In this document: positions 43,123 to 51,089 of the stretch, one piece after another
How the letters are laid out: each line of letters begins with the position of its first letter
Position numbering within the stretch: position 1 is the first letter of the stretch
Source of the DNA: Trujillonella endophytica
GTDB taxonomy: Bacteria; Actinomycetota; Actinomycetes; Mycobacteriales; Geodermatophilaceae
Assembly (NCBI RefSeq): GCF_019799905.1
Contig: NZ_JABGCI010000015.1
Location: forward strand, 1 to 64,000
DNA: 64,000 nt
Direction: 5' to 3'
Position numbers and translations under genes: made by a program
The notes under the pieces: model-generated
What the model was told of the DNA's origin: nothing
The model's input: the letters and a program-made list of their open reading frames with translations, nothing else
Databases searched by the model: none

Positions 43123-44085
43123 GTGGCGCGCAGACCTGAGGACCTCGTGGAGCTGTTGCCCGCGGCCGGACCCTTCCTGGACCGGGAGAGCTCACTGGCC
43201 CAGCACTCCGACCCGTCGGCTGCCCGACGCGGGCTGGTGCTGGTGCACGACCTGGCCGGCGACTTCGACGCCGCCCGGTCGGGCGCCCTGGCCGGGGCGC
43301 ACCTGCTCTCGAGCCTCCCGCACGAGGTGATCGCCCGGTTCGACGCCGACGCCCTCGTGGACTACCGCGCGCACCGGCCCCGGATGACCTTCACCGGCGA
43401 CAGCTACGCCGACGTCACGCTGCCGGAGATCGTGCTGTACGCGCTGGAGGACGACGCGGGCGAGCCGTTCCTGCTCCTGCACGGGGCCGAGCCCGACTTC
43501 GCGTGGGAGCGGTTCGTCGCCGCCGTCCACGGTCTGGTCGAGCGGCTGGGCGTGACCTCGGTGGTGGCGCTGCACGCCATCCCGATGCCGGTCCCCCACA
43601 CCCGGCCGGTGACGATGACCGCGCACGCGACGCGGCGGCAGCTCATCGAGAGCTACCCCGTCTACTGGGGCCAGGTCCGCATCCCGGGCAGCGTCGGCGC
43701 GCTGCTGGAGCTGCGGATGGGCCAGGCGGGGGTCGACGCCTACGGCGTGGCGGCGCACGTGCCGCACTACCTGGCCCAGGCGACCTACCCGGCGGCCTCG
43801 CTGACGCTGGTGGAGCACCTGGCGCAGCTGACCGGGCTGCACCTGCCCACCGAGGCGCTGCGCGAGGCCGCGGAGGCCAACCGGTCCGAGGTGGACGAGC
43901 AGATCGGGCGCTCGCCGGAGAACACCGCCGTCGTCGCGGCGCTGGAGCAGCAGTACGACGAGTTCACCGCCGTCCACGGGGACACCGGGCTGCTCGGCTC
44001 CAGCGGCGAGGTGCCCAGCGGCGAGCAGATCGCCGACGAGTTCGAGCGCTTCCTGGCCGAGCAGGAGAAGCGTCGCGGGGACTAG
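43123..44085 (+). CDS. PAC2-family protein
   Basis: This 320-residue cytoplasmic protein of the PAC2 (proteasome assembly chaperone-like) family has VLVHDLAGDFDAARSGALAGAHLL and EVIARFDADALVDYRAHRP. ALHAIPMPVPHTRP and VAAHVPHYLAQATYPAASLTLVEHLAQLTG follow. Actinobacteria carry proteasomes, so a link to protein turnover is possible but unproven. GAGGAG precedes the GTG. A repeat element follows. Confidence 0.88.
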   Translation: MARRPEDLVELLPAAGPFLDRESSLAQHSDPSAARRGLVLVHDLAGDFDAARSGALAGAHLLSSLPHEVIARFDADALVDYRAHRPRMTFTGDSYADVTLPEIVLYALEDDAGEPFLLLHGAEPDFAWERFVAAVHGLVERLGVTSVVALHAIPMPVPHTRPVTMTAHATRRQLIESYPVYWGQVRIPGSVGALLELRMGQAGVDAYGVAAHVPHYLAQATYPAASLTLVEHLAQLTGLHLPTEALREAAEANRSEVDEQIGRSPENTAVVAALEQQYDEFTAVHGDTGLLGSSGEVPSGEQIADEFERFLAEQEKRRGD

Positions 44086-44090
44086 ATGAC

Positions 44091-44146
44091 GGACCCCCTC
44101 GCCCCCCGGTACTCGCAAGCTCGCCCCGGGCCCCTCCGAGGGAGCC
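44091..44146. repeat. Repeat element, copy C, between convergent genes
   Basis: It begins GGACCCCCTCGCCCCCCGGT and aligns over its whole length with copy B in the kinase gene. It starts 5 bp after the PAC2 stop and ends 12 bp before the purU stop. This intergenic position between convergent genes is shared with copy A. Confidence 0.75.
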
Positions 44147-44158
44147 GAGGAGCGTCAC

Positions 44159-45040
44159 CTAGGCGAAGACGATCGTGCGGTCGCCCTCCACGATGACGCG
44201 GTCCTCCACGTGCCACGTCACGGCCTGGGCGAGGACCTGGCGCTCGACGTAGCGGCCCACCCGGCGCATGTCCTCGACGGTCGCGCGGTGGTCGACCCGG
44301 GCGACCTCCTGCTCGATGATCGGACCGGCGTCGAGCTCCGGGGTCACGTAGTGCGCCGTCGCCCCGATGAGCTTCACGCCGCGGTCGTGCGCCGCCTGGT
44401 AGGGGTTCGCGCCCACGAAGGCCGGCAGGAAGCTGTGGTGGATGTTGATCAGCCGCTCCGGGAAGCGGCTGCAGAACTCCGCCGAGACGATCTGCATGTA
44501 GCGCGCCAGCACGACGAGGTCGACGTCCCCCACGATCTCCAGCGCGCGGGCCTCGGCCTCGGCCTTGGTGCCCGGGGTGACCGGCACGTGGTGGAACGGG
44601 ATCCCGGCGCCGCGGGCCACCGGCTCGAGGTCGGCGTGGTTGGAGACGACGGCGGTGATGTCGGCCCGCAGGTCCCCGGCGCGCACCCGGTAGATGAGCT
44701 CCTGCAGGACGTGGTCGGTCCGGCTCACGAAGACCGCGACCGAGGGGCGGTGCGCCGCCTCGGTGAGCCGCCAGGTCATCTGCCACTGCCGGGCCAGCAG
44801 GTCCAGCGCGCCCTCCAGCTGCGGCCGGCGTTCGGCCAGGTCGGCGAGGACGAACTCCAGGCGCAGGGTGAACGTGCCGCCCGTCGGGTCGGACGAGTGC
44901 TGCTGCGAGTCGGTGATGTTCGCCCCGACGTCGGCCAGGAGCCGGGAGAGGACGGCGACGATGCCCGGCCGGTCGGGGCAGCGGACGACGAGGCGGCCGG
45001 CGTCCGCGGTGGCGGGGTCGGCGGGAACGGCAGGCAGCAC
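44159..45040 (-). CDS. purU: Formyltetrahydrofolate deformylase
   Basis: This 293-residue enzyme hydrolyses 10-formyl-THF to formate and THF, balancing one-carbon units for purine synthesis. An N-terminal ACT domain (LVVRCPDRPGIVAVLSRLLADVGANI, residues 16-90) is followed by a formyltransferase-type catalytic domain. That domain has VVLARYMQIVS, INIHHSFLPAFVGANPY with the catalytic His, and the Asp in TPELDAGPIIEQE. Length and motifs are standard. It begins with GTG and is convergent with the PAC2 gene. Confidence 0.93.
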   Translation of the reverse strand: MLPAVPADPATADAGRLVVRCPDRPGIVAVLSRLLADVGANITDSQQHSSDPTGGTFTLRLEFVLADLAERRPQLEGALDLLARQWQMTWRLTEAAHRPSVAVFVSRTDHVLQELIYRVRAGDLRADITAVVSNHADLEPVARGAGIPFHHVPVTPGTKAEAEARALEIVGDVDLVVLARYMQIVSAEFCSRFPERLINIHHSFLPAFVGANPYQAAHDRGVKLIGATAHYVTPELDAGPIIEQEVARVDHRATVEDMRRVGRYVERQVLAQAVTWHVEDRVIVEGDRTIVFA

Positions 45041-45068
45041 GGGGTGGATCGTCCCAGAGACCCTCCCC

Positions 45069-45992
45069 TCAGCCCGCGGGCAGCCGGGCCCGGGTGCGGT
45101 CGGCGACGTCGAACAGGTCGCCGTAGTCCTCGACCCGGTGGAGCACCTCCTCGGTGCGGAAGCGCAGCAGTCCGGGGTCGGCGCCCTCGTTGACGGCGTC
45201 CACCTCGTCCCAGCCGATCGGGGTGGAGACTGTCGCGTCGGGCCGGGCCCGCAGCGAGTAGGGCGCGACCGTCGTCTTCGCCGGGTTGTTCTGGCTCCAG
45301 TCGATGAGCACCTTGCCGGGCCGGAGCACCTTCTCCATCCGCCACACCACCTGGTCCGGCGTCTCCGCGGACAGCTCCTGCGCCAGCGCCTTCGCGTACC
45401 GGCTGGGGTGCTCGCGGTCGGTGACCCGGATCGGCGCGTAGACCTGCATGCCCTTGGAGCCCGACGTCTTCACCACCGGGTCCAGGCCGTCGGCGACGAG
45501 CCGCATCCGCAGCCGCTCGGCCAGCCGGCAGCACTCGGCGATCCCCGTCTCCGGACCCGGGTCCAGGTCGAGCACGAGCAGGTCCGGCAGCGTGGGCTGG
45601 AGCCTGCTGCCGACCTGCCACTGCGGCACGTGCAGCTCCAGCGCCGCGAGGTTGGCCGCCCAGGCGAGGTCGGCGACGGTCTCCAGGACGACCATGTCCA
45701 GCGTCTCGCGGCCCTTGGAGCTGCCGGGGCTGGGGATCGTCACCCGGCGGACCCAGTCGGGGGCGTGCCGGGCGCTGTTCTTCTCGAAGAAGGCCTGCCC
45801 CTCGACACCGTCGGGCCAGCGGGTGAACGTGACCGGCCGGCCGGACAGGTGCGGCAGCAGCACGGGCGCGATCCGGACGTAGTAGTCGATCACCTGCGCC
45901 TTGGTGAACGAGACCTCCGGGAAGAGCACCTTCTCCAGGTTCGACACCTCGAGCTGGCGCCCGTCGACCCGCACGCGCTGGCGGCGGCTCAC
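45069..45992 (-). CDS. ligD: LigD-type DNA polymerase/primase domain protein (NHEJ)
   Basis: This 307-residue stand-alone primase-polymerase domain fills and extends ends during non-homologous end joining. It begins RVRVDGRQLEVSNLEKVLFP, contains FTRWPDGVEGQAFFEKN, has the metal-binding pair in VLDLDPGPE, and has WSQNNPAKTTVAPYSLRARP with the third carboxylate region. The motif usually written SGGKGxH reads TSGSKGMQVYAP here, with Gln in the His position. The GTG start overlaps the ligase stop (GTGA). No 3'-phosphoesterase domain is fused. Confidence 0.9.
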   Translation of the reverse strand: MSRRQRVRVDGRQLEVSNLEKVLFPEVSFTKAQVIDYYVRIAPVLLPHLSGRPVTFTRWPDGVEGQAFFEKNSARHAPDWVRRVTIPSPGSSKGRETLDMVVLETVADLAWAANLAALELHVPQWQVGSRLQPTLPDLLVLDLDPGPETGIAECCRLAERLRMRLVADGLDPVVKTSGSKGMQVYAPIRVTDREHPSRYAKALAQELSAETPDQVVWRMEKVLRPGKVLIDWSQNNPAKTTVAPYSLRARPDATVSTPIGWDEVDAVNEGADPGLLRFRTEEVLHRVEDYGDLFDVADRTRARLPAG

Positions 45993-46969
45993 CCCTGCCA
46001 CTCCTCGGTCACCTCCTCCGGGTCGAGGTCGTCCCGGAGCCCGCGCCAGGAGGGGTGCCGCATCCGGCCGTCGGTCGTCCACCCGGCGAAGGCGACCTCG
46101 CCGACCAGAGCCGGCTCCACCCAGTGCGCGTCGCGGGTGACCTCGCGGGGCAGCGCGTCGGCGAAGGGGGTGCCCGCGCGCGCCGTCAGCAGCCCGTCGA
46201 GCTCCCGCAGGGCGGCGTCGGTGAACCCGGTGCCCACGTGCCCTGCGTAGACCAGGCGGCCGTCGTCGTCGTGCACGCCGACCAGCAGCGAGCCCACGCC
46301 GCCGGCCCGTCGGCCCTGCCCGGGCCGCCAGCCCCCGACGACGACGCTCTGCATCCGCAGGTGCTTGACCTTGCGCCACTCCGGCGCGCGCACCCCCGAC
46401 CGGTAGACGCTGTCCAGCCGCTTGGCGACCACGCCCTCCAGCCCGTTCTCCCGGCTGGCGGCGTGCACGTCGGCCCCGCCGCCGCGGAACCACGGCGTGC
46501 CCACCCACCGCTCGCCCGACGGCTGCAGCGCGTCGAGCCGGGCCCGGCGCTCCTCGTAGGGCAGGCCGGTGAGGGTGCGGCCGTCCAGGGCGAGCAGGTC
46601 GAACACCAGGTAGGTCACCGGCGCCGCGGCCGCCATCCGGCGCACCTCCGGGCCGGTGCGGTGCATCCGGCCCTGCAACGCCCCGAAGTCCGGCCGGCCG
46701 AGGGCGTCGAGCGCGACCACCTCGCCGTCCAGGACGGCGTCGCGGCTGGCGAGCGCGGCGGGCAGCCGGGCCAGCTCCGGGTAGCGGACGGTGATGTCGG
46801 TGCGGCTGCGCGCCCACAGACCGAGCCCGCCGTCGCGGACCAGCGACACGGCGCGGACGCCGTCCCACTTGAACTCGTACCCCCAGCGGTCGTCCTCCGC
46901 TGCCGGGGGCAGCTCACCGGGGGTGGCGAGCATCGGCGCGGGCACGGGCGGCGGTTCGGGTCGGACCAC
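45989..46969 (-). CDS. ligD: ATP-dependent DNA ligase, LigD ligase domain (NHEJ)
   Basis: This 326-residue ligase has the adenylation motif KWDGVRAV with the nucleophilic Lys near residue 34. DGEVVALD, YLVFDLLAL, GVVAKRLDS and EWRKVKH are motifs III-V, and an OB-fold C-terminal part has GHVGTGF and VEFAGWT-like VAFAGWT. It seals DNA ends held by Ku. The GTG start directly follows the Ku stop, and its own stop overlaps the polymerase start, so the three genes form a tight operon. Confidence 0.92.
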   Translation of the reverse strand: MVRPEPPPVPAPMLATPGELPPAAEDDRWGYEFKWDGVRAVSLVRDGGLGLWARSRTDITVRYPELARLPAALASRDAVLDGEVVALDALGRPDFGALQGRMHRTGPEVRRMAAAAPVTYLVFDLLALDGRTLTGLPYEERRARLDALQPSGERWVGTPWFRGGGADVHAASRENGLEGVVAKRLDSVYRSGVRAPEWRKVKHLRMQSVVVGGWRPGQGRRAGGVGSLLVGVHDDDGRLVYAGHVGTGFTDAALRELDGLLTARAGTPFADALPREVTRDAHWVEPALVGEVAFAGWTTDGRMRHPSWRGLRDDLDPEEVTEEWQG

Positions 46970-46970
46970 C

Positions 46971-47999
46971 TCAGGCGCTGCGGCGGGTCCGCTTGGCCGG
47001 TGCCGCGTCGGCCGTCTTCTCCGCCGTCGCCGTCTTCTTCGGGGCGGCCTTCTTCGCGGCGGTGGTCTTCCTGGCCGCCGGGGTCTTGGCCGCGGTGGTC
47101 CTCGCCGCCGGCGCCTTCTTGGCGGCCGGCTTCGCGGGGGCCTCGTCCTCCTCGGCCGCCTTCCGCGGGGCCGTCGCCTTCTTGGCGGGGGCGCGCTTCG
47201 CCGGGGCCGGCTCCTCGTCGGCGCTGCCGCCGCGCGCCTTCTCGACGCTGCGCCGCAGGGCGCTCATCAGGTCGACCACGGCCGCACCCGGGTCCGCGGT
47301 CTCGGGCACCGGCTGCACCTCGCCGCCGGTCTGCTTGGCCTCGAGCAGCGCGGTCATGGCCTCGCGGTAGTCGTCGGTGAACTCGTGCGGGTCGAAGGCG
47401 CCCGACATGGAGGAGATGAGCGCCTCGGCCATCTGCAGCTCCTGCGGCCGGACGGTGACGTCCTCGTCGAGGAAGCCGAAGTCGGGACGGCGGATCTCGT
47501 CGGGCCAGCGCATGGTGTGCAGCACCAGGACGTCGTCGCGCACCCGCAGGGCGGCGAGGGACTCCCGCTGGCGGAGCGCGATCTTGGTGATGGCGACCTG
47601 GCCGGCGTTGGCCAGGGCGTCGCGCAGCAGCACGTACGGGCGGGTCGCCGGGCCGTCCGGCTCGAGGTAGTAGGTCTTCTCGAAGTGGATCGGGTCGATC
47701 TCGTCCTGGTTCACGAACTGCAGGACGTCGATCTCCCGCCGCGACGACAGCGGCAGCTCGTCGAAGTCCTCGTCGGTCAGGATCACCAGCTGGCCGTCGG
47801 GCAGCTCGTAGCCCTTCGCGATCTCGGAGTACTCGACCTCCTCGCCGTCGATCGAGCAGACCCGCTTGTACTTGATCCGGCCGCCGTCGGTGGCGTGGAC
47901 CTGGTTGAACCGGATGTCCTTGTCCTCGGTCGCGGAGTACAGCTTCACGCCGATGCTGACCAGCCCGAAGGAGACCGCACCTCGCCAGATCGACCGCAC
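46971..47999 (-). CDS. ku: Ku protein (NHEJ end-binding)
   Basis: This 342-residue bacterial Ku begins RSIWRGAVSFGLVSIGVKLYSATEDKDI, with HFEKTYYLEPDG and ALISSMSGAFDPHEFTDDYREAM. It forms a ring-shaped homodimer on DNA ends and recruits LigD. After the ~255-residue core, the C-terminus is a long Lys/Ala/Pro tail made of loose PAKKA/AARKT-type repeats, which in other actinobacterial Ku proteins binds DNA and helps threading. GTG start with GGGAGGAGG upstream. First gene of the Ku-ligase-polymerase operon. Confidence 0.94.
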   Translation of the reverse strand: MRSIWRGAVSFGLVSIGVKLYSATEDKDIRFNQVHATDGGRIKYKRVCSIDGEEVEYSEIAKGYELPDGQLVILTDEDFDELPLSSRREIDVLQFVNQDEIDPIHFEKTYYLEPDGPATRPYVLLRDALANAGQVAITKIALRQRESLAALRVRDDVLVLHTMRWPDEIRRPDFGFLDEDVTVRPQELQMAEALISSMSGAFDPHEFTDDYREAMTALLEAKQTGGEVQPVPETADPGAAVVDLMSALRRSVEKARGGSADEEPAPAKRAPAKKATAPRKAAEEDEAPAKPAAKKAPAARTTAAKTPAARKTTAAKKAAPKKTATAEKTADAAPAKRTRRSA

Positions 48000-48103
48000 G
48001 CCGCGCCTCCTCCCGCCCCCTGGACACTCGAAACCGCAGGATAGGCCCGCGGTACGGCCGACGGCAGGTCGACGACGCCGCCCTCCCCCGGACGGGGCAC
48101 GGC

Positions 48104-48685
48104 CTACGCGTCGACGCCCTGCGGGTCGTCCCCCGGTGCCGGCTCGAGGCCGCCGTTCTGGATGGCGTCGTAGACGAACTGGAGGACGTCGGAGGAGGCC
48201 ACCAGCGTCATGGTGAGCCCGACCAGCCGCGTGGCCCTCGGCGCGGTCGCGTAGCCGAACACCAGGCCGGTGGCGACCCACTGGGCCAGGCAGAACGGGC
48301 ACGTCAGCAGCTCGCCGACCGCGTGCTTGACCCCCCCGTGCTCGCGCACCTCCTCGGCGACCTCCGCGTGCCCGGACGGTCCCTGGAAGGAGGTGAAGGG
48401 CGCGCGCAGGGGCGCGGTCACCGGGTCCTTGGCGATCCGCCGGGCCAGCCGGAACGTGGCGACGGCGAGCAGGGCGACGTCCCCGGGCGGGATGCGCTCG
48501 GGCAGCTCCCGGCCCGAGGCCCGCACGGCCGCGACTCCCGCGGTGACCAGCCCCATGTAGACGCCCATGGCGCCGAGGTCCCCCGCCAGCGGGCGGGGCT
48601 CGCCCTGTGAGTACTCCCTCCCCTGGGTCCGCACCCATCGCCGGAGGGGGGCCGCAGCCCGCTGGAGGTCGTCGACGATCGCCAT
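48104..48685 (-). CDS. DUF1360 membrane protein
   Basis: This 193-residue protein has about three to four hydrophobic segments and the DUF1360 signature GGVKHAVGELLTCPFCLAQW. ALLAVATFRLARRIAKDPVTAPLRAPF is also conserved in the family. The C-x-x-C pair may bind metal or form a disulfide. Function unknown; first known in sporulation-related proteins of Bacillus. It stands alone upstream of the Ku promoter region. Confidence 0.87.
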   Translation of the reverse strand: MAIVDDLQRAAAPLRRWVRTQGREYSQGEPRPLAGDLGAMGVYMGLVTAGVAAVRASGRELPERIPPGDVALLAVATFRLARRIAKDPVTAPLRAPFTSFQGPSGHAEVAEEVREHGGVKHAVGELLTCPFCLAQWVATGLVFGYATAPRATRLVGLTMTLVASSDVLQFVYDAIQNGGLEPAPGDDPQGVDA

Positions 48686-48874
48686 GGGGCCCCGCTACCC
48701 GCGGATCGCCCCCGCGACCCCTCCACGCCGACCCATGCCGGAGGTCACCGCGCGCCGGCCCGCCCGCCGCATGGTCTCGGGGACTGCGGGTAGGCGGGGA
48801 GGGACCGCGGCCGTCGGACCGACCGGCCGCCGACCAGGCAGCGCGCCGCCGCGCGCAGGAGGAGGCAGCAGCCC

Positions 48875-49288
48875 GTGACCACCCCCGAGGGCCAGACCGC
48901 CCGCGACGTCCACCCCGAGGACGAGGGCATCCCCGAGGTCTCCCAGGACGACTCGCCCACGCAGACGTACAACGAGGACCCGGAGTTCGCCCCGCTGCCC
49001 GGCGAGCGCCCCGGCGCGTCCCTGGACTTCGGCACCACCGCCTTCGAGCAGGCCGAGGGCGAGTCGCTCGACGGCCGGCTGGCCCGGGAGGTGCCCGACG
49101 TGCAGCCCGGCGTCCGGGCCGCCGAGGACCCGCAGCGGGCGAGCATGCAGCTGGAGCAGGACACCTCGACCTCCCCGTTCTCCGACTCCGGCACGAACAC
49201 CACCGCCGACGACGTCGAGGCCACGGCCGACGACGCGGTCGGCGGTGAGGGCCCGGAGGAGGCGGCGATGCACGTCATCGACTCCTGA
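48875..49288 (+). CDS. DUF5709 protein
   Basis: This is a 137-residue acidic, probably disordered protein with DEGIPEVSQDDSPTQTYNEDPEFAPLPGERPGASLDFGTTAFEQAEGESLDGRL and a C-terminal EEAAMHVID. This composition and order match DUF5709 of actinobacteria. Function unknown; in this window it borders the stress-signalling genes. Purine-rich AGGAGGAGG lies upstream of the GTG. A strong hairpin follows. Confidence 0.83.
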   Translation: MTTPEGQTARDVHPEDEGIPEVSQDDSPTQTYNEDPEFAPLPGERPGASLDFGTTAFEQAEGESLDGRLAREVPDVQPGVRAAEDPQRASMQLEQDTSTSPFSDSGTNTTADDVEATADDAVGGEGPEEAAMHVIDS

Positions 49289-49320
49289 GCCCCTCCTCCA
49301 GGCCCGCAGCCCTCCTCCCG

Positions 49321-49350
49321 CCCGCCGTCCGGGGTCACCCGGACGGCGGG
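49321..49350 (+). terminator. Hairpin terminator after the DUF5709 gene
   Basis: CCCGCCGTCCGGG (49321-49333) and CCCGGACGGCGGG (49338-49350) form a perfect 13-bp stem with loop GTCA, followed by TT. It lies 32 bp after the stop. The rest of the gap to the STAS gene holds only possible promoters (TTGACC at about 49359 and TAGATT near 49491), which I cannot confirm. Confidence 0.75.
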
Positions 49351-49543
49351 TTGGCGGCGCTTGACCCGGTTGTCTACGTTGTAAGCGCGGTTGAGCAGGC
49401 AGCCGCGACCCGTGCTGGGTCACCCCAGCAGGGACACCGCCGACCGGGCGTGTGCCCGGGGGCGCCGACACCGGCGTCCCGCACGGCGGTAGATTGACCG
49501 CGCGGTCGTGCCGCCGGGCACTGCCGTTGAGAGGAGCTCGTCC

Positions 49544-49942
49544 GTGACCACACCCGACCTGCCCGCCGAGGGTCAGTCCGACGTGCCGAACGAGGGCACG
49601 GAGGCCCCCTTCGACGACGTGATCACGCTCTCCACCACCACGGGTGAGGACGGCGTCGTCACGGTGACGGTCGTCGGCGAAGTGGACACGTTCACCGCGC
49701 CGGTCCTCCGCTCGTCGCTGGACACCCAGCTGGAGCAGCAGCCCCGCGAGCTCGTGATCGACCTGTCCGGCGTCCAGTTCCTCGGATCCGCCGGCCTGGC
49801 CGTGCTCGTGGAGACCCAGAAGTCGGCGCGCAGCCGCGACGTCGAGCTCCGGCTCGTCGCCACCACCCGTGCGGTCACCCGGCCGCTCGAGGTGACCGGG
49901 CTGATCGACCTGTTCACCATCGTGGACAGCAGCGCCCGCTGA
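49544..49942 (+). CDS. STAS-domain anti-sigma factor antagonist (RsbV-like)
   Basis: This 132-residue protein has a ~30-residue acidic lead, then a STAS domain: VTVTVVGEVDTFTAPVLRSSLDTQL, LVIDLSGVQFLGSAGLAVLVETQ, and LEVTGLIDLFTIVDS. The Ser in GSAG is the expected phosphorylation site. By family it binds the RsbW-like kinase in the unphosphorylated state and frees the sigma factor. GAGGAG precedes the GTG. A strong bidirectional hairpin follows. Confidence 0.9.
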   Translation: MTTPDLPAEGQSDVPNEGTEAPFDDVITLSTTTGEDGVVTVTVVGEVDTFTAPVLRSSLDTQLEQQPRELVIDLSGVQFLGSAGLAVLVETQKSARSRDVELRLVATTRAVTRPLEVTGLIDLFTIVDSSAR

Positions 49943-49978
49943 TCGCCGCGGGCCGAACGGCCCGCACCCGTCCGACGA

Positions 49979-50010
49979 CGACGAGGCCCCGCTCCGGCGG
50001 GGCCTCGTCG
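49979..50010. terminator. Hairpin between convergent STAS and topoisomerase genes
   Basis: CGACGAGGCCCCGC (49979-49992) and GCGGGGCCTCGTCG (49997-50010) make a perfect 14-bp stem with loop TCCG, followed by CGTTCTC. It sits 36 bp past the STAS stop and 5 bp past the topoisomerase stop, so it can serve both directions. Confidence 0.8.
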
Positions 50011-50015
50011 CGTTC

Positions 50016-51029
50016 TCAGGCGTGCAGCATCTGGCAGACGGCGGCCTCGAGGACGCGCTGGGCGTCCCGGTCGTTGTCCGCCCCGGCCGCCTCCTGCAGC
50101 GCCGGCCCCACCGTCTCGCCGTGCTCGTACCGGTCGACGACCCGCGGGTCGACGTAACTGGCCTTGCAGACCGCCGGCGTGTTGCCCAGCTGCTCGGACA
50201 CCGCCTTGTAGGCCGTGCTGATGACCTTCTTGCGCCCGGTCCTGGACTTCGGCGGCGGGGCCTCGGCCAGCTGCGCGGCCATGAGCACCGTCGCCGTCCA
50301 GGTGCGGAAGTCCTTGGCGGTGATCTCCGCGCCGCTGATCTCCTTGAGGTAGGCGTTGATGTCGCTGCTCTTGACGTCCCGCCAGGTGCCGTCCTCCAGC
50401 TGGTAGGCCAGCAGCTCGTCCCCCGCGCCCGTGCCCTCGGGCCGCGCCAGCAGCTGCCGCACCACCGTGGCGGTGGGCCGGTCGGTGATCTCCACCTCGC
50501 GCTCGATGCCGCCCTTGGCGGTGTAGGAGAAGAAGGTCCGCTCGCCGCGGACGGAGACGTGCTCGCGGCGGAGCGTCGCCAGCCCGTAGGTGCCGTTGTC
50601 CTCGGCGTACTGCTCGCTGCCGACGCGGAAGGCGCCGAGGTCCAGCAGCCGGATCGCGCACGCCAGCACGCGCTCGCGGTTGAGCCCGCGGGTCCGCAGC
50701 GCGCCGACGACGGCGTCGCGCACGTCGGGCAGCTGGTGCGCGATCTCCAGCACCCGCTCGTGCTTCTCCGCGTCCCGGCGGGCCCGCCACTGGTCGTGGT
50801 AGCGGTACTGCCGCCGGCCGGCGACGTCCACCCCGGTCGCCTGGATGTGACCGTTGGGCCACGGGCAGATCCAGACGTCCTTCCAGGCCGGCGGGATCGC
50901 GAGGGCGCGCACCCGGTCCAGCCGCTCGTCCTTGATGAGGACGCCGTTCTCGTCGGTGTAGGAGAACCCCCGGCCGGCGCGCCGGCGCCGCCAGCCCGGG
51001 CCGTGCACGTCGCTGCGCCGCAGTCTCAC
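50016..51029 (-). CDS. DNA topoisomerase IB (poxvirus/bacterial type)
   Basis: This 337-residue enzyme relaxes supercoils by a 3'-phosphotyrosine link. GRGFSYTDENGVLIKDERLDRVRALAIPPAWKDVWICPWPNGHIQATGVDVAGRRQYRYH is the N-domain. The catalytic domain has RVGSEQYAEDNGTYGLATLR, KSRTGRKK and the nucleophile Tyr in CKASYVDPRVV. The GTG at 51029 was preferred to a TTG 33 bp upstream because the family begins near RLRR. It lies between stress-signalling genes but shows no direct coupling to them. Confidence 0.93.
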   Translation of the reverse strand: MRLRRSDVHGPGWRRRRAGRGFSYTDENGVLIKDERLDRVRALAIPPAWKDVWICPWPNGHIQATGVDVAGRRQYRYHDQWRARRDAEKHERVLEIAHQLPDVRDAVVGALRTRGLNRERVLACAIRLLDLGAFRVGSEQYAEDNGTYGLATLRREHVSVRGERTFFSYTAKGGIEREVEITDRPTATVVRQLLARPEGTGAGDELLAYQLEDGTWRDVKSSDINAYLKEISGAEITAKDFRTWTATVLMAAQLAEAPPPKSRTGRKKVISTAYKAVSEQLGNTPAVCKASYVDPRVVDRYEHGETVGPALQEAAGADNDRDAQRVLEAAVCQMLHA

Positions 51030-51089
51030 CCCCGGTGGATGCGCACCGGTGCCGTTCCCCAAACCGGGCGGCCGGGGCGGGTCACCCGC

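Noticed and set aside
49355..49500. SigF-type promoter before the STAS gene
   Set aside because: GGTTGA and GGGTCA occur with about the right distance, but the match to the known consensus is weak in such GC-rich DNA, so it is not listed as a feature.
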